Shown here one piece after another: positions 26,457 through 35,378 of a DNA stretch of 64,000 nucleotides. Each line of letters begins with the position of its first letter. Position 1 is the stretch's first letter. The notes beneath the pieces were generated by a model. It had not been told where the DNA came from. It searched no databases and saw only the letters and a program-made list of their open reading frames with translations. This DNA comes from Pseudomonas sp. GTDB taxonomy: Bacteria > Pseudomonadota > Gammaproteobacteria > Pseudomonadales > Pseudomonadaceae. A program made the translations under genes and the position numbers. The DNA is taken from NCBI RefSeq assembly GCF_030147005.1, contig NZ_JASLAW010000251.1:1-64000 (forward strand). The letters run 5' to 3'.

Positions 26457-27587
26457 CTACAGCCAGATATTCAACAGGCGCGCGCCACGGGCATCGCCGT
26501 CGGCAAACAGGTGCCCGTTGCGGCTGAGAAAGCTTTGCCCGGCACTGCCCAGGTCCCAGAACTGCCCACGCAAAAACACGCTCATGCCGGCTGTGGCTTG
26601 GCTGATGGGCGGCTGGCCGATCAGCGTCAGGCGGCGCCAGGCTTCACCCTCGCTGGTTTCCTCGGGCTTGAGGCTGACTTCCGAAGGCGTTGATACGCTC
26701 TTGAAGCCGCGCCAAGGGCGGTCCCAGGTGTCGCGCCCGGTCACGTAGGCCGGTACGGCAATCAGCTGGGCGCCTTGTTCGTTGAGCTTGCGGTAGTTAT
26801 CCGGGTACCAGCTGTCGCTGCCGATCAGGACGCCCAGGCGCCCGGCCGGGGTGTCGACCACGCTGACAATGTTTTCATCGCCGGGATTGATAAAGCCGCG
26901 CTCGTCGTAAATTGGATACAGCTGACGCTGCGGCTGGCCGAGAGGCAAACCATCGGCGGCAAATACCAGGCTGACGTTGTACAGCGCGCCGTGACCGACC
27001 TGCAGCTGCCCCAGGCTCACTGTGGGGTTGGGCAGGGCGATGGAGCCGGCCACCAGGGTCACGCCGAACTCCTTGGCCAGGCCGCCAAACAGCACTTGGT
27101 AGTCGCGTGCCATGCCTGGCGCCTTCATGCGCAGGTACGCATCGTCCATTCGGTTGTCGCCGGTGGCGCTGATCCAGGCGCGCATGAATTGCAACGGGTT
27201 GCTGATCGACAACCAGTTCATCGCGTCCTTGAGGTGGGTGGCCTGGTACACCTCGTTTTTCTCGCCGGTCAGCATCAGCCAGGTGCCGATATGTTCGGGC
27301 AGGACCACGACTGTCTTGTCGTTGATCAAGCCCTGTTCGCGGGCCTTTTGCAGATAGGCCGAGAGCTTCAAGTGCAGGCGCTCCAGGCTCTGGTAGTCGG
27401 CGGGGAACAGCTCCGGCTGGATGCCCAGCAGGTTGCCACGTTCGGCCGGTTGACCTTCATTGACGGCGACGGTGATGCGCAGGTCCGACAGGTAATGCGC
27501 CACGGGGCGCTCCTGGGTCCAGACCAGATACGCGGCGAGGGCGGCAACCAGGGCCATGGTGACGGTGAACACGAGTAATTTACGCAT
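26457..27587 (-). CDS. Membrane-anchored nitrilase-superfamily protein lacking catalytic residues
   Basis: A 376-residue protein with one N-terminal membrane helix (KLLVFTVTMALVAALAAYLVW) and a carbon-nitrogen hydrolase fold facing the periplasm. The first catalytic residue is present (Glu98 in VVLPEHIG). The usual lysine is not seen in QRQLYPIYDE, and the nucleophile motif that should read like ICYDxxFP reads LIGSDSWYP, so Gly256 sits where the cysteine belongs. The fold signatures around these sites are kept, so it may be a pseudoenzyme or binding protein, or use Ser257. It is co-transcribed with the AraC gene that follows. Confidence 0.78.
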   Translation of the reverse strand: MRKLLVFTVTMALVAALAAYLVWTQERPVAHYLSDLRITVAVNEGQPAERGNLLGIQPELFPADYQSLERLHLKLSAYLQKAREQGLINDKTVVVLPEHIGTWLMLTGEKNEVYQATHLKDAMNWLSISNPLQFMRAWISATGDNRMDDAYLRMKAPGMARDYQVLFGGLAKEFGVTLVAGSIALPNPTVSLGQLQVGHGALYNVSLVFAADGLPLGQPQRQLYPIYDERGFINPGDENIVSVVDTPAGRLGVLIGSDSWYPDNYRKLNEQGAQLIAVPAYVTGRDTWDRPWRGFKSVSTPSEVSLKPEETSEGEAWRRLTLIGQPPISQATAGMSVFLRGQFWDLGSAGQSFLSRNGHLFADGDARGARLLNIWL

Positions 27588-27798
27588 GGGGCAACAGACA
27601 ACAGACCGGGGGCAGGGTTCGCGACTAGGGTAGGGCCCACGGCCCGGCTTGCCAAGGGGTGCTGTGCATTTGGATCAATAACTTGTCAGTTTCAGTCATT
27701 GAGCGGTAGGTGGTCGCCTCTTAGTCTGTGGGACATAAACCGATGGGGTGCCATTCGAGCGCTCCACGTCCCGTGATGATCCGTTGTGGAGCTGTACC

Positions 27799-29838
27799 AT
27801 GACCGCTGCTGCCTACCCGCACTTGCTGGCCCCGTTGGACCTGGGTTTTACCACCCTGCGTAACCGCACCCTGATGGGCTCCATGCACACAGGCCTGGAA
27901 GAAAAGCCCGGCGGTTTCGAGCGCATGGCGGCTTACTTCGCCGAGCGCGCCCGTGGCGGCGTCGGCCTGATGGTGACCGGCGGCATTGGCCCGAACGACG
28001 AGGGCGGCGTGTATGCGGGTGCGGCCAAGCTGACCACCGACGAAGAGGCGCAAAAGCACAGGATCGTTACCCGCGCCGTGCACGATGCGGGTGGCAAGAT
28101 CTGCATGCAGATCCTCCATGCGGGGCGTTATGCCTACAGTCCCAAGCAGGTGGCGCCGAGTGCCATTCAGGCGCCGATCAATCCGTTCAAGCCCAAGGCG
28201 CTGGACGAGGAGGGCATCGAGAAGCAGATCCAGGATTTCGTCACCTGCTCGCTGCTGGCCCAGGTCGCCGAGTACGACGGCGTGGAAATCATGGGCTCCG
28301 AAGGCTACTTCATTAACCAGTTCCTGGCCGCCCACACCAACCACCGTACCGACCGTTGGGGTGGCAGCTTTGAAAACCGTATGCGCCTGGCCGTGGAAAT
28401 CGTGCGTCGGGTGCGTGAAGCGGTCGGCCCGAATTTCATTATCATTTTCCGCCTGTCGATGCTCGACCTGGTCGAAGGCGGCAGCGTCTGGGAAGAAGTC
28501 GTGCAACTGGCCAAGGCCATCGAGCAGGCCGGCGCGACCATCATCAACACCGGCATCGGCTGGCACGAAGCGCGTATCCCGACCATTGCCACCAAGGTGC
28601 CGCGCGGTGCGTTCAGCAAGGTCACCGCTAAATTGCGCGGCGCGGTGCAGATTCCGCTGATCACCACCAACCGCATCAACACGCCGGAAATCGCCGAACA
28701 AATCCTGGCCGAGGGCGACGCCGACATGGTTTCGATGGCGCGGCCATTTCTGGCCGACCCGGAGTTCGTCAATAAAGCCGCGGCCGGGCGCGCCGACGAG
28801 ATCAATACCTGCATCGGCTGCAATCAGGCGTGCCTGGACCACACTTTCGGCGGCAAGTTGACGACCTGCCTGGTCAACCCGCGGGCGTGCTATGAAACCG
28901 AGCTTAACTACCTGCCGGTCAAGCAGATCAAGAAAATCGCCGTGGTCGGCGCCGGTCCAGCCGGGTTGGCTGCTGCCACCGTGGCTGCCGAGCGTGGGCA
29001 CCAGGTGACCTTGTTCGATTCCGCCAGCGAGATCGGTGGCCAGTTCAACATTGCCAAGCGCGTGCCGGGCAAGGAAGAGTTTGTCGAAACCCTGCGTTAC
29101 TTCAAGCGCAAATTGCAGACCACCCATGTCGAGCTGTGCCTCAACACCCGTGTTGATGTGGCGCAACTGGTGGCGGGCGGTTATGACGAGGTGATCCTGG
29201 CCACCGGTATCGCACCGCGTACGCCGGCGATCCCAGGTGTGGAACATGCCAAGGTGCTGAGCTACCTGGACGTGATTCTCGAGCGTAAGCCGGTCGGCAA
29301 GCGCGTGGCGGTGATCGGCGCCGGCGGCATCGGGTTCGACGTGTCGGAATTCCTTGTGCATCAGGGCGTGTCTACCAGCCTGGACCGTGAAGCGTTCTGG
29401 AAAGAGTGGGGCATCGACACTCGGCTTGAAGCCCGCGGCGGCGTAGCCGGGATCAACCCCGAGCGGCATGCACCGGCGCGTGAGGTGTTCCTGCTGCAAC
29501 GCAAGGCGACCAAGGTCGGCGACGGCCTGGGCAAGACCACCGGCTGGATCCACCGTACCGGTCTGAAGAACAAACAGGTGCAGATGCTTAACAGCGTCGA
29601 ATACCTGAATATCGATGATGAAGGCCTGCATATTCGCATCGGCGCCGAGGGCGAGCCGCAGGTGCTGGCGGTGGACAACATCGTCATTTGCGCCGGCCAG
29701 GACCCGCTGCGCGAACTGCATGACGGCCTGGTCGCCGCCGGGCAGAACGTGCACCTGATTGGCGGTGCCGATGTGGCGGCCGAGCTGGACGCCAAGCGCG
29801 CCATCAATCAGGGCTCGCGCCTGGCTGCCGAGCTGTAA
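27799..29838 (+). CDS. fadH: NADPH-dependent 2,4-dienoyl-CoA reductase
   Basis: A 679-residue iron-sulfur flavoprotein that reduces 2,4-dienoyl-CoA esters during beta-oxidation of unsaturated fatty acids. The N-terminal FMN barrel starts YPHLLAPLDLGFTTLRNR, contains HAGRYAYSP, and ends with the 4Fe-4S cysteines CIGCNQACLDHTF...TTCLVNP. The C-terminal part has two nucleotide-binding motifs, VVGAGPAGLAAATVAAERG (FAD) and VAVIGAGGIGFDVSEFL (NADPH). The length fits E. coli FadH (672). The ATG at 27799 follows TGTGGAGCTGTACC. A terminator follows at 29850. Confidence 0.95.
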   Translation: MTAAAYPHLLAPLDLGFTTLRNRTLMGSMHTGLEEKPGGFERMAAYFAERARGGVGLMVTGGIGPNDEGGVYAGAAKLTTDEEAQKHRIVTRAVHDAGGKICMQILHAGRYAYSPKQVAPSAIQAPINPFKPKALDEEGIEKQIQDFVTCSLLAQVAEYDGVEIMGSEGYFINQFLAAHTNHRTDRWGGSFENRMRLAVEIVRRVREAVGPNFIIIFRLSMLDLVEGGSVWEEVVQLAKAIEQAGATIINTGIGWHEARIPTIATKVPRGAFSKVTAKLRGAVQIPLITTNRINTPEIAEQILAEGDADMVSMARPFLADPEFVNKAAAGRADEINTCIGCNQACLDHTFGGKLTTCLVNPRACYETELNYLPVKQIKKIAVVGAGPAGLAAATVAAERGHQVTLFDSASEIGGQFNIAKRVPGKEEFVETLRYFKRKLQTTHVELCLNTRVDVAQLVAGGYDEVILATGIAPRTPAIPGVEHAKVLSYLDVILERKPVGKRVAVIGAGGIGFDVSEFLVHQGVSTSLDREAFWKEWGIDTRLEARGGVAGINPERHAPAREVFLLQRKATKVGDGLGKTTGWIHRTGLKNKQVQMLNSVEYLNIDDEGLHIRIGAEGEPQVLAVDNIVICAGQDPLRELHDGLVAAGQNVHLIGGADVAAELDAKRAINQGSRLAAEL

Positions 29839-29849
29839 GTCGACGCAGA

Positions 29850-29879
29850 GGGGCGGTGTTAGACTGCCGCCCCCTTTTT
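29850..29879 (+). terminator. Intrinsic terminator after fadH
   Basis: GGGGCGG / CCGCCCC forms a 7-bp GC stem with a 10-base loop and is followed by TTTTT. It lies between fadH and the downstream gene on the same strand. Confidence 0.85.
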
Positions 29880-29896
29880 CATTCAGATACCTTCCG

Positions 29897-30787
29897 ATGG
29901 GCCCTTTCGACTGGCTGCCTCACGCGCCCCTTGAACCTTTACAGCTCGATTGGCTGCACGGGATTGAGTTGGCCGTGCTGCGCCTGGACCGCATCGACCC
30001 GCTGATCAGCGGCAACAAGTGGTTCAAGCTCAGCGGCCACCTGGCCGAGGCGCAACAGGCCGGCGCCAGCGGCATCATCAGCCTCGGCGGGGCTTACTCC
30101 AACCATCTGCACGCGCTGGCGGCGGCGGGCAAGCGCTTCGGTTTCCCTACGGTCGGCCTGTTGCGTGGCCATCCTCAAGACACGCCCACCGTACTCGACC
30201 TCAAGGCGTTCGGCATGCAATTGCATTGGCTCGGTTATGGCGGCTATCGCGCACGCCATGAGCCGGGCTTCTGGTTGCCTTGGCGCGAACAGTATCCCCA
30301 CCTCCATCCGGTGCCAGAAGGCGGGGGCGGCCTGACCGGTGCGTTGGGCTGCGCGGTGTTGCTCGAACAGGCGCGGGCGCAACTGGGCAACCTGGGCTGG
30401 GCCGATTACGACGCTTGGTGGCTGGCGGCCGGCACCGGGACTACCCTGGCCGGCCTGGCGTTGGCGGAAGCAGGCGTGCATCCGGTGTATGGCGCCATGG
30501 CGGTACCGGATGATCATGGCGTGAGGCAGAACGTGAACGCAGTCGTGCAGCAAGGTTATGAGTTGCTGGACGCCAGTCGAGACGGGTTTGCCAAAGTCGA
30601 TCCAGTGCTGCTCACGTTTATCGAGCGCACCGAACGCGCCTGCGGTATGTCATTGGAGCCCCTCTATACCGGCAAGGCGCTGCTGGCGTTGAAGCAGCAG
30701 ATCGAGGCCGGACGTTTCGCCGCCGGCACGCGCCTGATCTTCATCCACACCGGCGGCTTGCAGGGCCGCCGGGGTTTTAGCGCCTAG
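29897..30787 (+). CDS. PLP-dependent D-cysteine desulfhydrase-like enzyme
   Basis: A 296-residue fold-type II PLP enzyme of the ACC deaminase / D-cysteine desulfhydrase family. The PLP lysine lies in ISGNKWFKL (about residue 38), with GGAYSNHLHALAAAG as the phosphate-contact loop and AAGTGTTLAGLALA as the glycine-rich loop. Near the C-terminus it reads IFIHTGGLQG, with Thr where true ACC deaminases have Leu; this favours D-cysteine desulfhydrase over ACC deaminase, from established family knowledge. It is shorter than typical members (about 330). It overlaps the end of the convergent cytochrome b561 gene by 11 bases. Confidence 0.82.
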   Translation: MGPFDWLPHAPLEPLQLDWLHGIELAVLRLDRIDPLISGNKWFKLSGHLAEAQQAGASGIISLGGAYSNHLHALAAAGKRFGFPTVGLLRGHPQDTPTVLDLKAFGMQLHWLGYGGYRARHEPGFWLPWREQYPHLHPVPEGGGGLTGALGCAVLLEQARAQLGNLGWADYDAWWLAAGTGTTLAGLALAEAGVHPVYGAMAVPDDHGVRQNVNAVVQQGYELLDASRDGFAKVDPVLLTFIERTERACGMSLEPLYTGKALLALKQQIEAGRFAAGTRLIFIHTGGLQGRRGFSA

Positions 30788-31334
30788 TCCGCCCAACGGG
30801 CATCATTCGCAACGCGGTATTGTCGCGAAGCACATAGTGATGCAACAGCCCCGCCACCGCATGCAGCCCGATCAACCAATAACCGATCTGGCCAAACAGC
30901 ACATGCCAGCCTTCGATCTCCTTGGCCAGCGCTTTGTTTTCAGCGATCAGCGGCGGCAATTCCATCCCATAGAACATCACCGAATGCCCTTCGGCGCTGA
31001 CGATCAGCCAACCGGCAATCGGCATGCCGATCATCAGTGCATACAGCGCGAAGTGCACCAGCGTCGCCAATAGGCTCTGCCATTGCGGCGGTGCTGGCAC
31101 GATCTTCGGCGCCACCCCCAGGCTGCGGGCAAACTGGCGCAGCCACACCAGCACAAACACGGTAAGGCCGAACATAAAGTGCATTTCGACGATCAGCGTG
31201 CGCGCACCGCTGCCTTTGGGGAATTGGCCGCGCAGCTCAATGCAGGCGTAAACCACCGCCAGCAGCACCACCATTAACCAGTGCAAGGCAATCGACATAG
31301 TACTGTAGCGCGAATCGGAATTTTTCCACGGCAT
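30777..31334 (-). CDS. Cytochrome b561
   Basis: A 185-residue diheme b-type cytochrome with four membrane helices. Heme-ligand histidines are seen in SIALHWLMV, IVEMHFMFGLTVF, LVHFALYALMIGMPIAGWL and LIGLHAVAGLLHHYVL. Such proteins move electrons from quinol to periplasmic acceptors, including superoxide in the E. coli CybB case. The first codon is ATG at 31334. There is no obvious partner enzyme beside it. Confidence 0.92.
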   Translation of the reverse strand: MPWKNSDSRYSTMSIALHWLMVVLLAVVYACIELRGQFPKGSGARTLIVEMHFMFGLTVFVLVWLRQFARSLGVAPKIVPAPPQWQSLLATLVHFALYALMIGMPIAGWLIVSAEGHSVMFYGMELPPLIAENKALAKEIEGWHVLFGQIGYWLIGLHAVAGLLHHYVLRDNTALRMMPVGRTRR

Positions 31335-31444
31335 CGCTGGGTCCTCATTGATCAGGGCATACCTCCGCTCTTTGACGGAGTCGTTTAACTGTATGCCTGT
31401 TTCAAGCGCTTGGCTCGTTGCGAATGCCGATGCCTTGACCTCCG

Positions 31445-32272
31445 TCAGTAGCTTTGCGGCATTTCCCCGCGAGCCAGGCGTGCGTTGATATCGGCGATGA
31501 CCTGCGGCAGATCGGTAAGGGTGTCCACCCGGTAGTGCGGGCGCGAGCCCTGGAACATCGCTTCGATGCGCTGGCGCTCGCTGTCCAGTGTGGCGCTGTC
31601 CAATGCCCGGAATTGCTCATAGGTCAGGCCCAGGGCGTTGCCGGAGCAGGTCAGCGCCACGGTCCACATGCCTGCGCGTCGGCCTTCGAGGATACCCGGC
31701 ACAGTGTCGTCGACCTTCACGCAGGCCGCCACATCGTCAATGCCCAGCGCGATCACGTTCGCCAGGGCCTGGGCCGGCCATGGGCGGCCGTTGGGCACTT
31801 CGTCGGTGGCGACCACGTGATCGGCCACATAGCCGTTGCTGGCGGCCAGGGCGACCACCTTGTCCATCACTTGCTTGGGGTAGCCGGAGCAGGAACCGAT
31901 CTTAATGTCCTGGGCGCGCAGCCCCGCGAGGGTATCGAGGGCGCCGGGGATCAGGGCCGAGTGTTCAGCGATCTTCTCGATCTGCAACGGCATGAAACGC
32001 TGGTAGAGGGCCGTTACGTCGTCGTCGGTGGGCGCGCGGCCGAACACCTTGCGGCAGCGCTCGGCAACCTGGGGTTGGTCGCACAGCGTGCGGATATGGT
32101 CCCACTTGCCCATGCCCATCGGGCCGCGAGCTTCTTCGATGGAAACCTGTACGCCGAACTCGGCGAAGGCTTCGACAAAAATCTGCGTGGGCGCGAACGA
32201 GCCGAAATCGACCACGGTGCCGGCCCAGTCGAGGATGACGGCCTGGAGCGTGGTGGGGTTTTGATAGTTCAT
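31445..32272 (-). CDS. phnX: Phosphonoacetaldehyde hydrolase (phosphonatase)
   Basis: A 275-residue HAD-superfamily enzyme that cleaves phosphonoacetaldehyde to acetaldehyde and phosphate. The nucleophile is the aspartate in AVILDWAGTVVDFG, and the Schiff-base lysine is in GPMGMGKWDHIR, both diagnostic. The ATG at 32272 is preferred over the one at 32281 because AGGA lies eight bases before it, and because it gives exactly the 275 residues remembered for the P. aeruginosa enzyme. It is transcribed with phnW, 27 bases downstream of it, and completes the two-step breakdown of 2-aminoethylphosphonate. Confidence 0.95.
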   Translation of the reverse strand: MNYQNPTTLQAVILDWAGTVVDFGSFAPTQIFVEAFAEFGVQVSIEEARGPMGMGKWDHIRTLCDQPQVAERCRKVFGRAPTDDDVTALYQRFMPLQIEKIAEHSALIPGALDTLAGLRAQDIKIGSCSGYPKQVMDKVVALAASNGYVADHVVATDEVPNGRPWPAQALANVIALGIDDVAACVKVDDTVPGILEGRRAGMWTVALTCSGNALGLTYEQFRALDSATLDSERQRIEAMFQGSRPHYRVDTLTDLPQVIADINARLARGEMPQSY

Positions 32273-32299
32273 GGTGCGCATCCTGTCGGTAAGGGGAGG

Positions 32300-33409
32300 T
32301 CAGATGTCCAGCACGTGCATGTCTTGCAGCACTTCGGCGATGGCCCTGACCGCAGCCTGCATGCCTGTCGCATCGACATGGCCGATGCAGCCCACGCGGA
32401 ACGTGTCTACCTGGGTCAATTTGCCTGGGTACAGAATGAAGCCCTTGGCCTTGACCCGTTCGTAGAAGTCCTTGAACTGGTAGCGCGGGTCTTTCGGTGC
32501 GTGGAAGGTAACGATGATCGGTGCCTGGATCGCCGCTGGCAGGAAGCTGCGCAGGCGCAGTTCGGTCACGCCGTCGAGGAGGGCCCGGCAGTTGTCGGCA
32601 TAGCGTCGATAGCGGGCGGGCAGGCCGCCTTCTTCGTGGTATTGCCGCAGCGCTTCGTGCAGGGCGGCGACCACATGGGTCGGCGGGGTGAAGCGCCATT
32701 GGCCGGTCTGGGCCATGTAGTTGTGCTGGTCGAACAGGTCCATCGCCAGGGAGTGGCAATTGCCCCGGGCTGCGGCCAGCGCGGTTTTCTCGGCGAAGAC
32801 AAAACCCATGCCTGGTACGCCTTCCAGGCATTTGCCGGAGGCTGCAATCAGCGCCTCGAAAGGGACTTCGTGCGCATCGATCGGCAGTGCGCCGAAGGAA
32901 CTCATGGCGTCGATGATCAGGCGCTTGCCGTGGCGTTTGACGACCTCGGCGATCGGCGCCAGCGGGTTGAGAATGCCGGTGCTGGTTTCGCAGTGAATCA
33001 GCGCGACATGGGTGATCGCCGCGTCGGCGCGCAGCAGGCGGTCCACATCGTCGGCGGTGGTGGGTTGGTCCTCCAGGGTTTCAAAGATGCTGAACGCTCG
33101 GCCGAGCACTTCGCAGATATTTGCCAGGCGCTTGCCGTACGCGCCGTTGATCAACACCAACAGCTTGCCGTTGCGCGGCACGAGGGTGCCGATGGCTGCT
33201 TCGACGGCGAAAGTGCCGCTGCCCTGCAACGGCACGCAATGGTGACTGTCGGCACCGTTGACGATCGCCAGCAATTGCTCGCACACGCTGGCGGTCAGGT
33301 GGTTGAAACGCTCATCCCATGACCCCCAGTCCACCATCATCGCCTGACGGGTACGGTTTGAAGTGGTCAGTGGGCCTGGGGTCAGCAGGATCGGCGCAGC
33401 AGGGGTCAT
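32300..33409 (-). CDS. phnW: 2-aminoethylphosphonate-pyruvate transaminase
   Basis: A 369-residue class V aminotransferase converting 2-aminoethylphosphonate and pyruvate to phosphonoacetaldehyde and alanine. The protein begins MTPAAPILLTPGPLTTS. The strand before the PLP lysine reads IIDAMSSFGALPID, and the lysine is in AASGKCLEGVPGMGFV. GAGGAG stands just before the ATG at 33409. It is first gene of the phnWX operon and is divergent from a LysR regulator. Confidence 0.95.
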   Translation of the reverse strand: MTPAAPILLTPGPLTTSNRTRQAMMVDWGSWDERFNHLTASVCEQLLAIVNGADSHHCVPLQGSGTFAVEAAIGTLVPRNGKLLVLINGAYGKRLANICEVLGRAFSIFETLEDQPTTADDVDRLLRADAAITHVALIHCETSTGILNPLAPIAEVVKRHGKRLIIDAMSSFGALPIDAHEVPFEALIAASGKCLEGVPGMGFVFAEKTALAAARGNCHSLAMDLFDQHNYMAQTGQWRFTPPTHVVAALHEALRQYHEEGGLPARYRRYADNCRALLDGVTELRLRSFLPAAIQAPIIVTFHAPKDPRYQFKDFYERVKAKGFILYPGKLTQVDTFRVGCIGHVDATGMQAAVRAIAEVLQDMHVLDI

Positions 33410-33520
33410 CTCGGCTCCTCGCAAAACAACGGGTCGAATCTACGGCGCCTAAATTGCAGTTTGGCTTGTTATCAATCAAATTGTTTGTTGTTATGCGAGC
33501 TATCAGTGAGGCCGATAGCT
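33410..33520. promoter_or_regulatory. Shared control region of phnW and its LysR regulator
   Basis: The 111-base gap contains an AT-rich core (GTTATCAATCAAATTGTTTGTTG-like text in the interval 33468-33491) amid GC-rich sequence, including interrupted inverted repeats of the type LysR regulators bind. I cannot assign -35/-10 boxes with confidence. Confidence 0.4.
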
Positions 33521-34378
33521 ATGAACCTGTTCCAACTGCGCGCATTCGATGCCGTGGCCCGCGAGGGCAGTTTTACCCGTGCGGCAGCCCGGCTGTTCAT
33601 CAGCCAGCCGGCGGTGACCGGGCATATCAAAGCGCTGGAAGAGCACTATCAGATTCCCCTGTTGCGCCGTACCGCGCGGCGGGTCGAGTTGACCGAAGAG
33701 GGCGCGCGCCTGGCGGCGATCACCCGCGCGATCTTCGGCTTGGTGGACGAGGCGCAGGCCATGCTCGAAGCCAACCGCCAGTTGCTCACCGGGCGCCTCG
33801 AAGTGGCGGCGGATGGCCCGCACCTGGTGATGCCGATGATTGCGCGCCTGCGCGCACGCTATCCAGGCATCACGGTGAATCTGCGCTTGGGCAATGCCCA
33901 GGAAACCCTGGCGGCCTTGTTGTCTGAGCATGCAGACGTGGCGGTGCTCACCGAAGTGGAGCCGCGCCATGGCCTGCACCTGCAACCCTTGGGCGAATCA
34001 CGTATTTGCGCGCTGGTGCCGGCCGCGCATCCCTGGGCGGCGCAGGCCAAGGGCATTCCATTGGCCCGGTTGGACGAGGTGATCATGGTGCTGCGCGAGC
34101 CCGGTTCCATCACCCGGCGTACCTTTGACGACGCATGCCTGGCCGCCAATGTGCGGCCCAGGGTGCTGCTGGAACTGGACAGCCGGGAAGCGGTGACCGA
34201 GGCCGTTGCAGCCGAGTTGGGGATAGGCGTGGTGTCGTCGATGGAGGTCAGCCAGGACCCGCGTGTACAGGCCGTGCCGATCCTGGGCGATGGGCTGCTG
34301 AACCGACATTGGCTCGGCGGCCTGGAGCGGCGCAGGTCGTTGCGCTTGATTCAGGCCTTTTTCGAGTTGGCGCCCTGA
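33521..34378 (+). CDS. LysR family regulator of the phosphonate genes
   Basis: A 285-residue LysR-type regulator with the N-terminal helix-turn-helix (LRAFDAVAREGSFTRAAARLFISQPAVTGHI) and a substrate-binding-like effector domain. It is divergent from phnWX, so it is the likely activator that responds to 2-aminoethylphosphonate or a related compound. The same gene order is known in P. aeruginosa. GAGG lies about ten bases before the ATG at 33521. Confidence 0.9.
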   Translation: MNLFQLRAFDAVAREGSFTRAAARLFISQPAVTGHIKALEEHYQIPLLRRTARRVELTEEGARLAAITRAIFGLVDEAQAMLEANRQLLTGRLEVAADGPHLVMPMIARLRARYPGITVNLRLGNAQETLAALLSEHADVAVLTEVEPRHGLHLQPLGESRICALVPAAHPWAAQAKGIPLARLDEVIMVLREPGSITRRTFDDACLAANVRPRVLLELDSREAVTEAVAAELGIGVVSSMEVSQDPRVQAVPILGDGLLNRHWLGGLERRRSLRLIQAFFELAP

Positions 34379-34477
34379 GGGTTTTTTGGTGGAACGATGC
34401 GTTCTTGCGCTATAAACTCTGCCCCCAAAGCGCCGGCCAGTAGACGTTTCGGCGCCATGGATAGTAGAGAGTGAGTC

Positions 34478-35185
34478 ATGGGCGCACAGTGGAAAGTCAA
34501 ACATAAAGAAGCGGCAGCCAATGCCAAGGGCAAGATTTTCGGCAAGCTGGTGAAAGAAATCACCATTGCCGCCCGCAACGGTGCGGACACCTCGACCAAC
34601 GCCCACTTGCGGCTGGTGGTTGAGCAGGCCAAAAAGGCCTCGATGCCCAAGGAAACCCTGGACCGCGCGATCAAGAAGGGCGCCGGTCTGCTCGGTGAAA
34701 CCGTGCAGTACCACCGCGTGACCTACGAAGGTTTCGCCCCGCACCAGGTGCCGTTGATCGTCGAATGCGTCACCGACAACATCAACCGCACCGTGGCGGA
34801 AATCCGCGTAGCGTTCCGCAAGGGGCAATTGGGCGCTTCCGGGTCGGTGGCCTGGGACTTCAACCACGTCGGCCTGATCGAAGCGTCCCCGGACACCCCG
34901 GACGCTGATCCGGAAATGGCCGCCATCGAAGCCGGCGCCCAGGATTTCGAAGACGGCGAAGAAGAAGGCACCAGCCTGTTCATCACCGAAACCACCGACC
35001 TGGATGCTGTGCAAAAAGCCTTGCCGGAGCAGGGTTTCACTGTGCTGTCGGCCAAGTTGGGCTACATCTCGAAGAACCCGGTGACGGGCTTGAGCGAGGA
35101 GCAAATGGCGGAAGTCGAGGCCTTCCTGGAAGGCTTGGACAACCACGATGACGTGCAGGATATGTTCGTCGGCCTGGCTGGCTGA
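34478..35185 (+). CDS. YebC/PmpR family regulatory protein (YeeN-like)
   Basis: A 235-residue protein of the YebC family. It begins MGAQWKVKHKEAAANAKGK, the YeeN-type start, and not the MAGHSKW start of canonical YebC. Later family motifs are seen: ITIAARNGADTSTNAHLR, RAIKKGAG, YEGFAPHQVPLIVECVTDN and GASGSVAWDF. Family members act as transcription regulators or, by more recent work, help ribosomes through proline-rich sequences; which applies to the YeeN-like branch is unknown to me. It is a single gene with a REP-rich spacer downstream. Confidence 0.9.
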   Translation: MGAQWKVKHKEAAANAKGKIFGKLVKEITIAARNGADTSTNAHLRLVVEQAKKASMPKETLDRAIKKGAGLLGETVQYHRVTYEGFAPHQVPLIVECVTDNINRTVAEIRVAFRKGQLGASGSVAWDFNHVGLIEASPDTPDADPEMAAIEAGAQDFEDGEEEGTSLFITETTDLDAVQKALPEQGFTVLSAKLGYISKNPVTGLSEEQMAEVEAFLEGLDNHDDVQDMFVGLAG

Positions 35186-35200
35186 AACGCGTAAAAAATG

Positions 35201-35370
35201 TGGAAGCGGGCTTGCCCCAATGCCAGTCAGTTAAGCGCTAGAGCAAGCTCCCTCGCCACGGTAAAGCGCTCCTCCTTAACTGACTGGCATTAGGGCTTGC
35301 CCGCGATTGCGGTGTATCAGTCATCACACTCAGTGACTGGCAGACTGCAATCGCGGGCAAGCCCGTTTTT
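35201..35370. repeat. Composite palindromic repeat (REP-type)
   Basis: The spacer between the YebC-like gene and the LRR kinase is almost wholly palindromic. AATGCCAGTCAGTTAAGCGC near 35219-35238 is matched by an inverted GCGCT...TTAACTGACTGGCATT ending near 35292, and GCCCGCGATTGC near 35299-35310 is matched by GCAATCGCGGGC near 35349-35360. REP-like GCGGGCTTGCC cores bound it. A related unit lies at 59875-60077. Confidence 0.75.
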
Positions 35371-35378
35371 ACAGGGAT

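Noticed and set aside
27721..29754. A 677-codon open frame on the minus strand over fadH
   Set aside because: Low-complexity translation opposite a well supported flavoprotein gene.
29897..30787. Calling the PLP enzyme ACC deaminase (acdS)
   Set aside because: The HTGG motif near the C-terminus has Thr where ACC deaminases keep Leu.
31454..33322. A 622-codon open frame on the plus strand over phnX and phnW
   Set aside because: Shadow of two genes with complete active-site motifs; it crosses the gap between them only because of base composition.
35201..35370. Possible CRISPR array
   Set aside because: The repeats are inverted palindromes, not evenly spaced direct repeats with unique spacers, and there are no cas genes.
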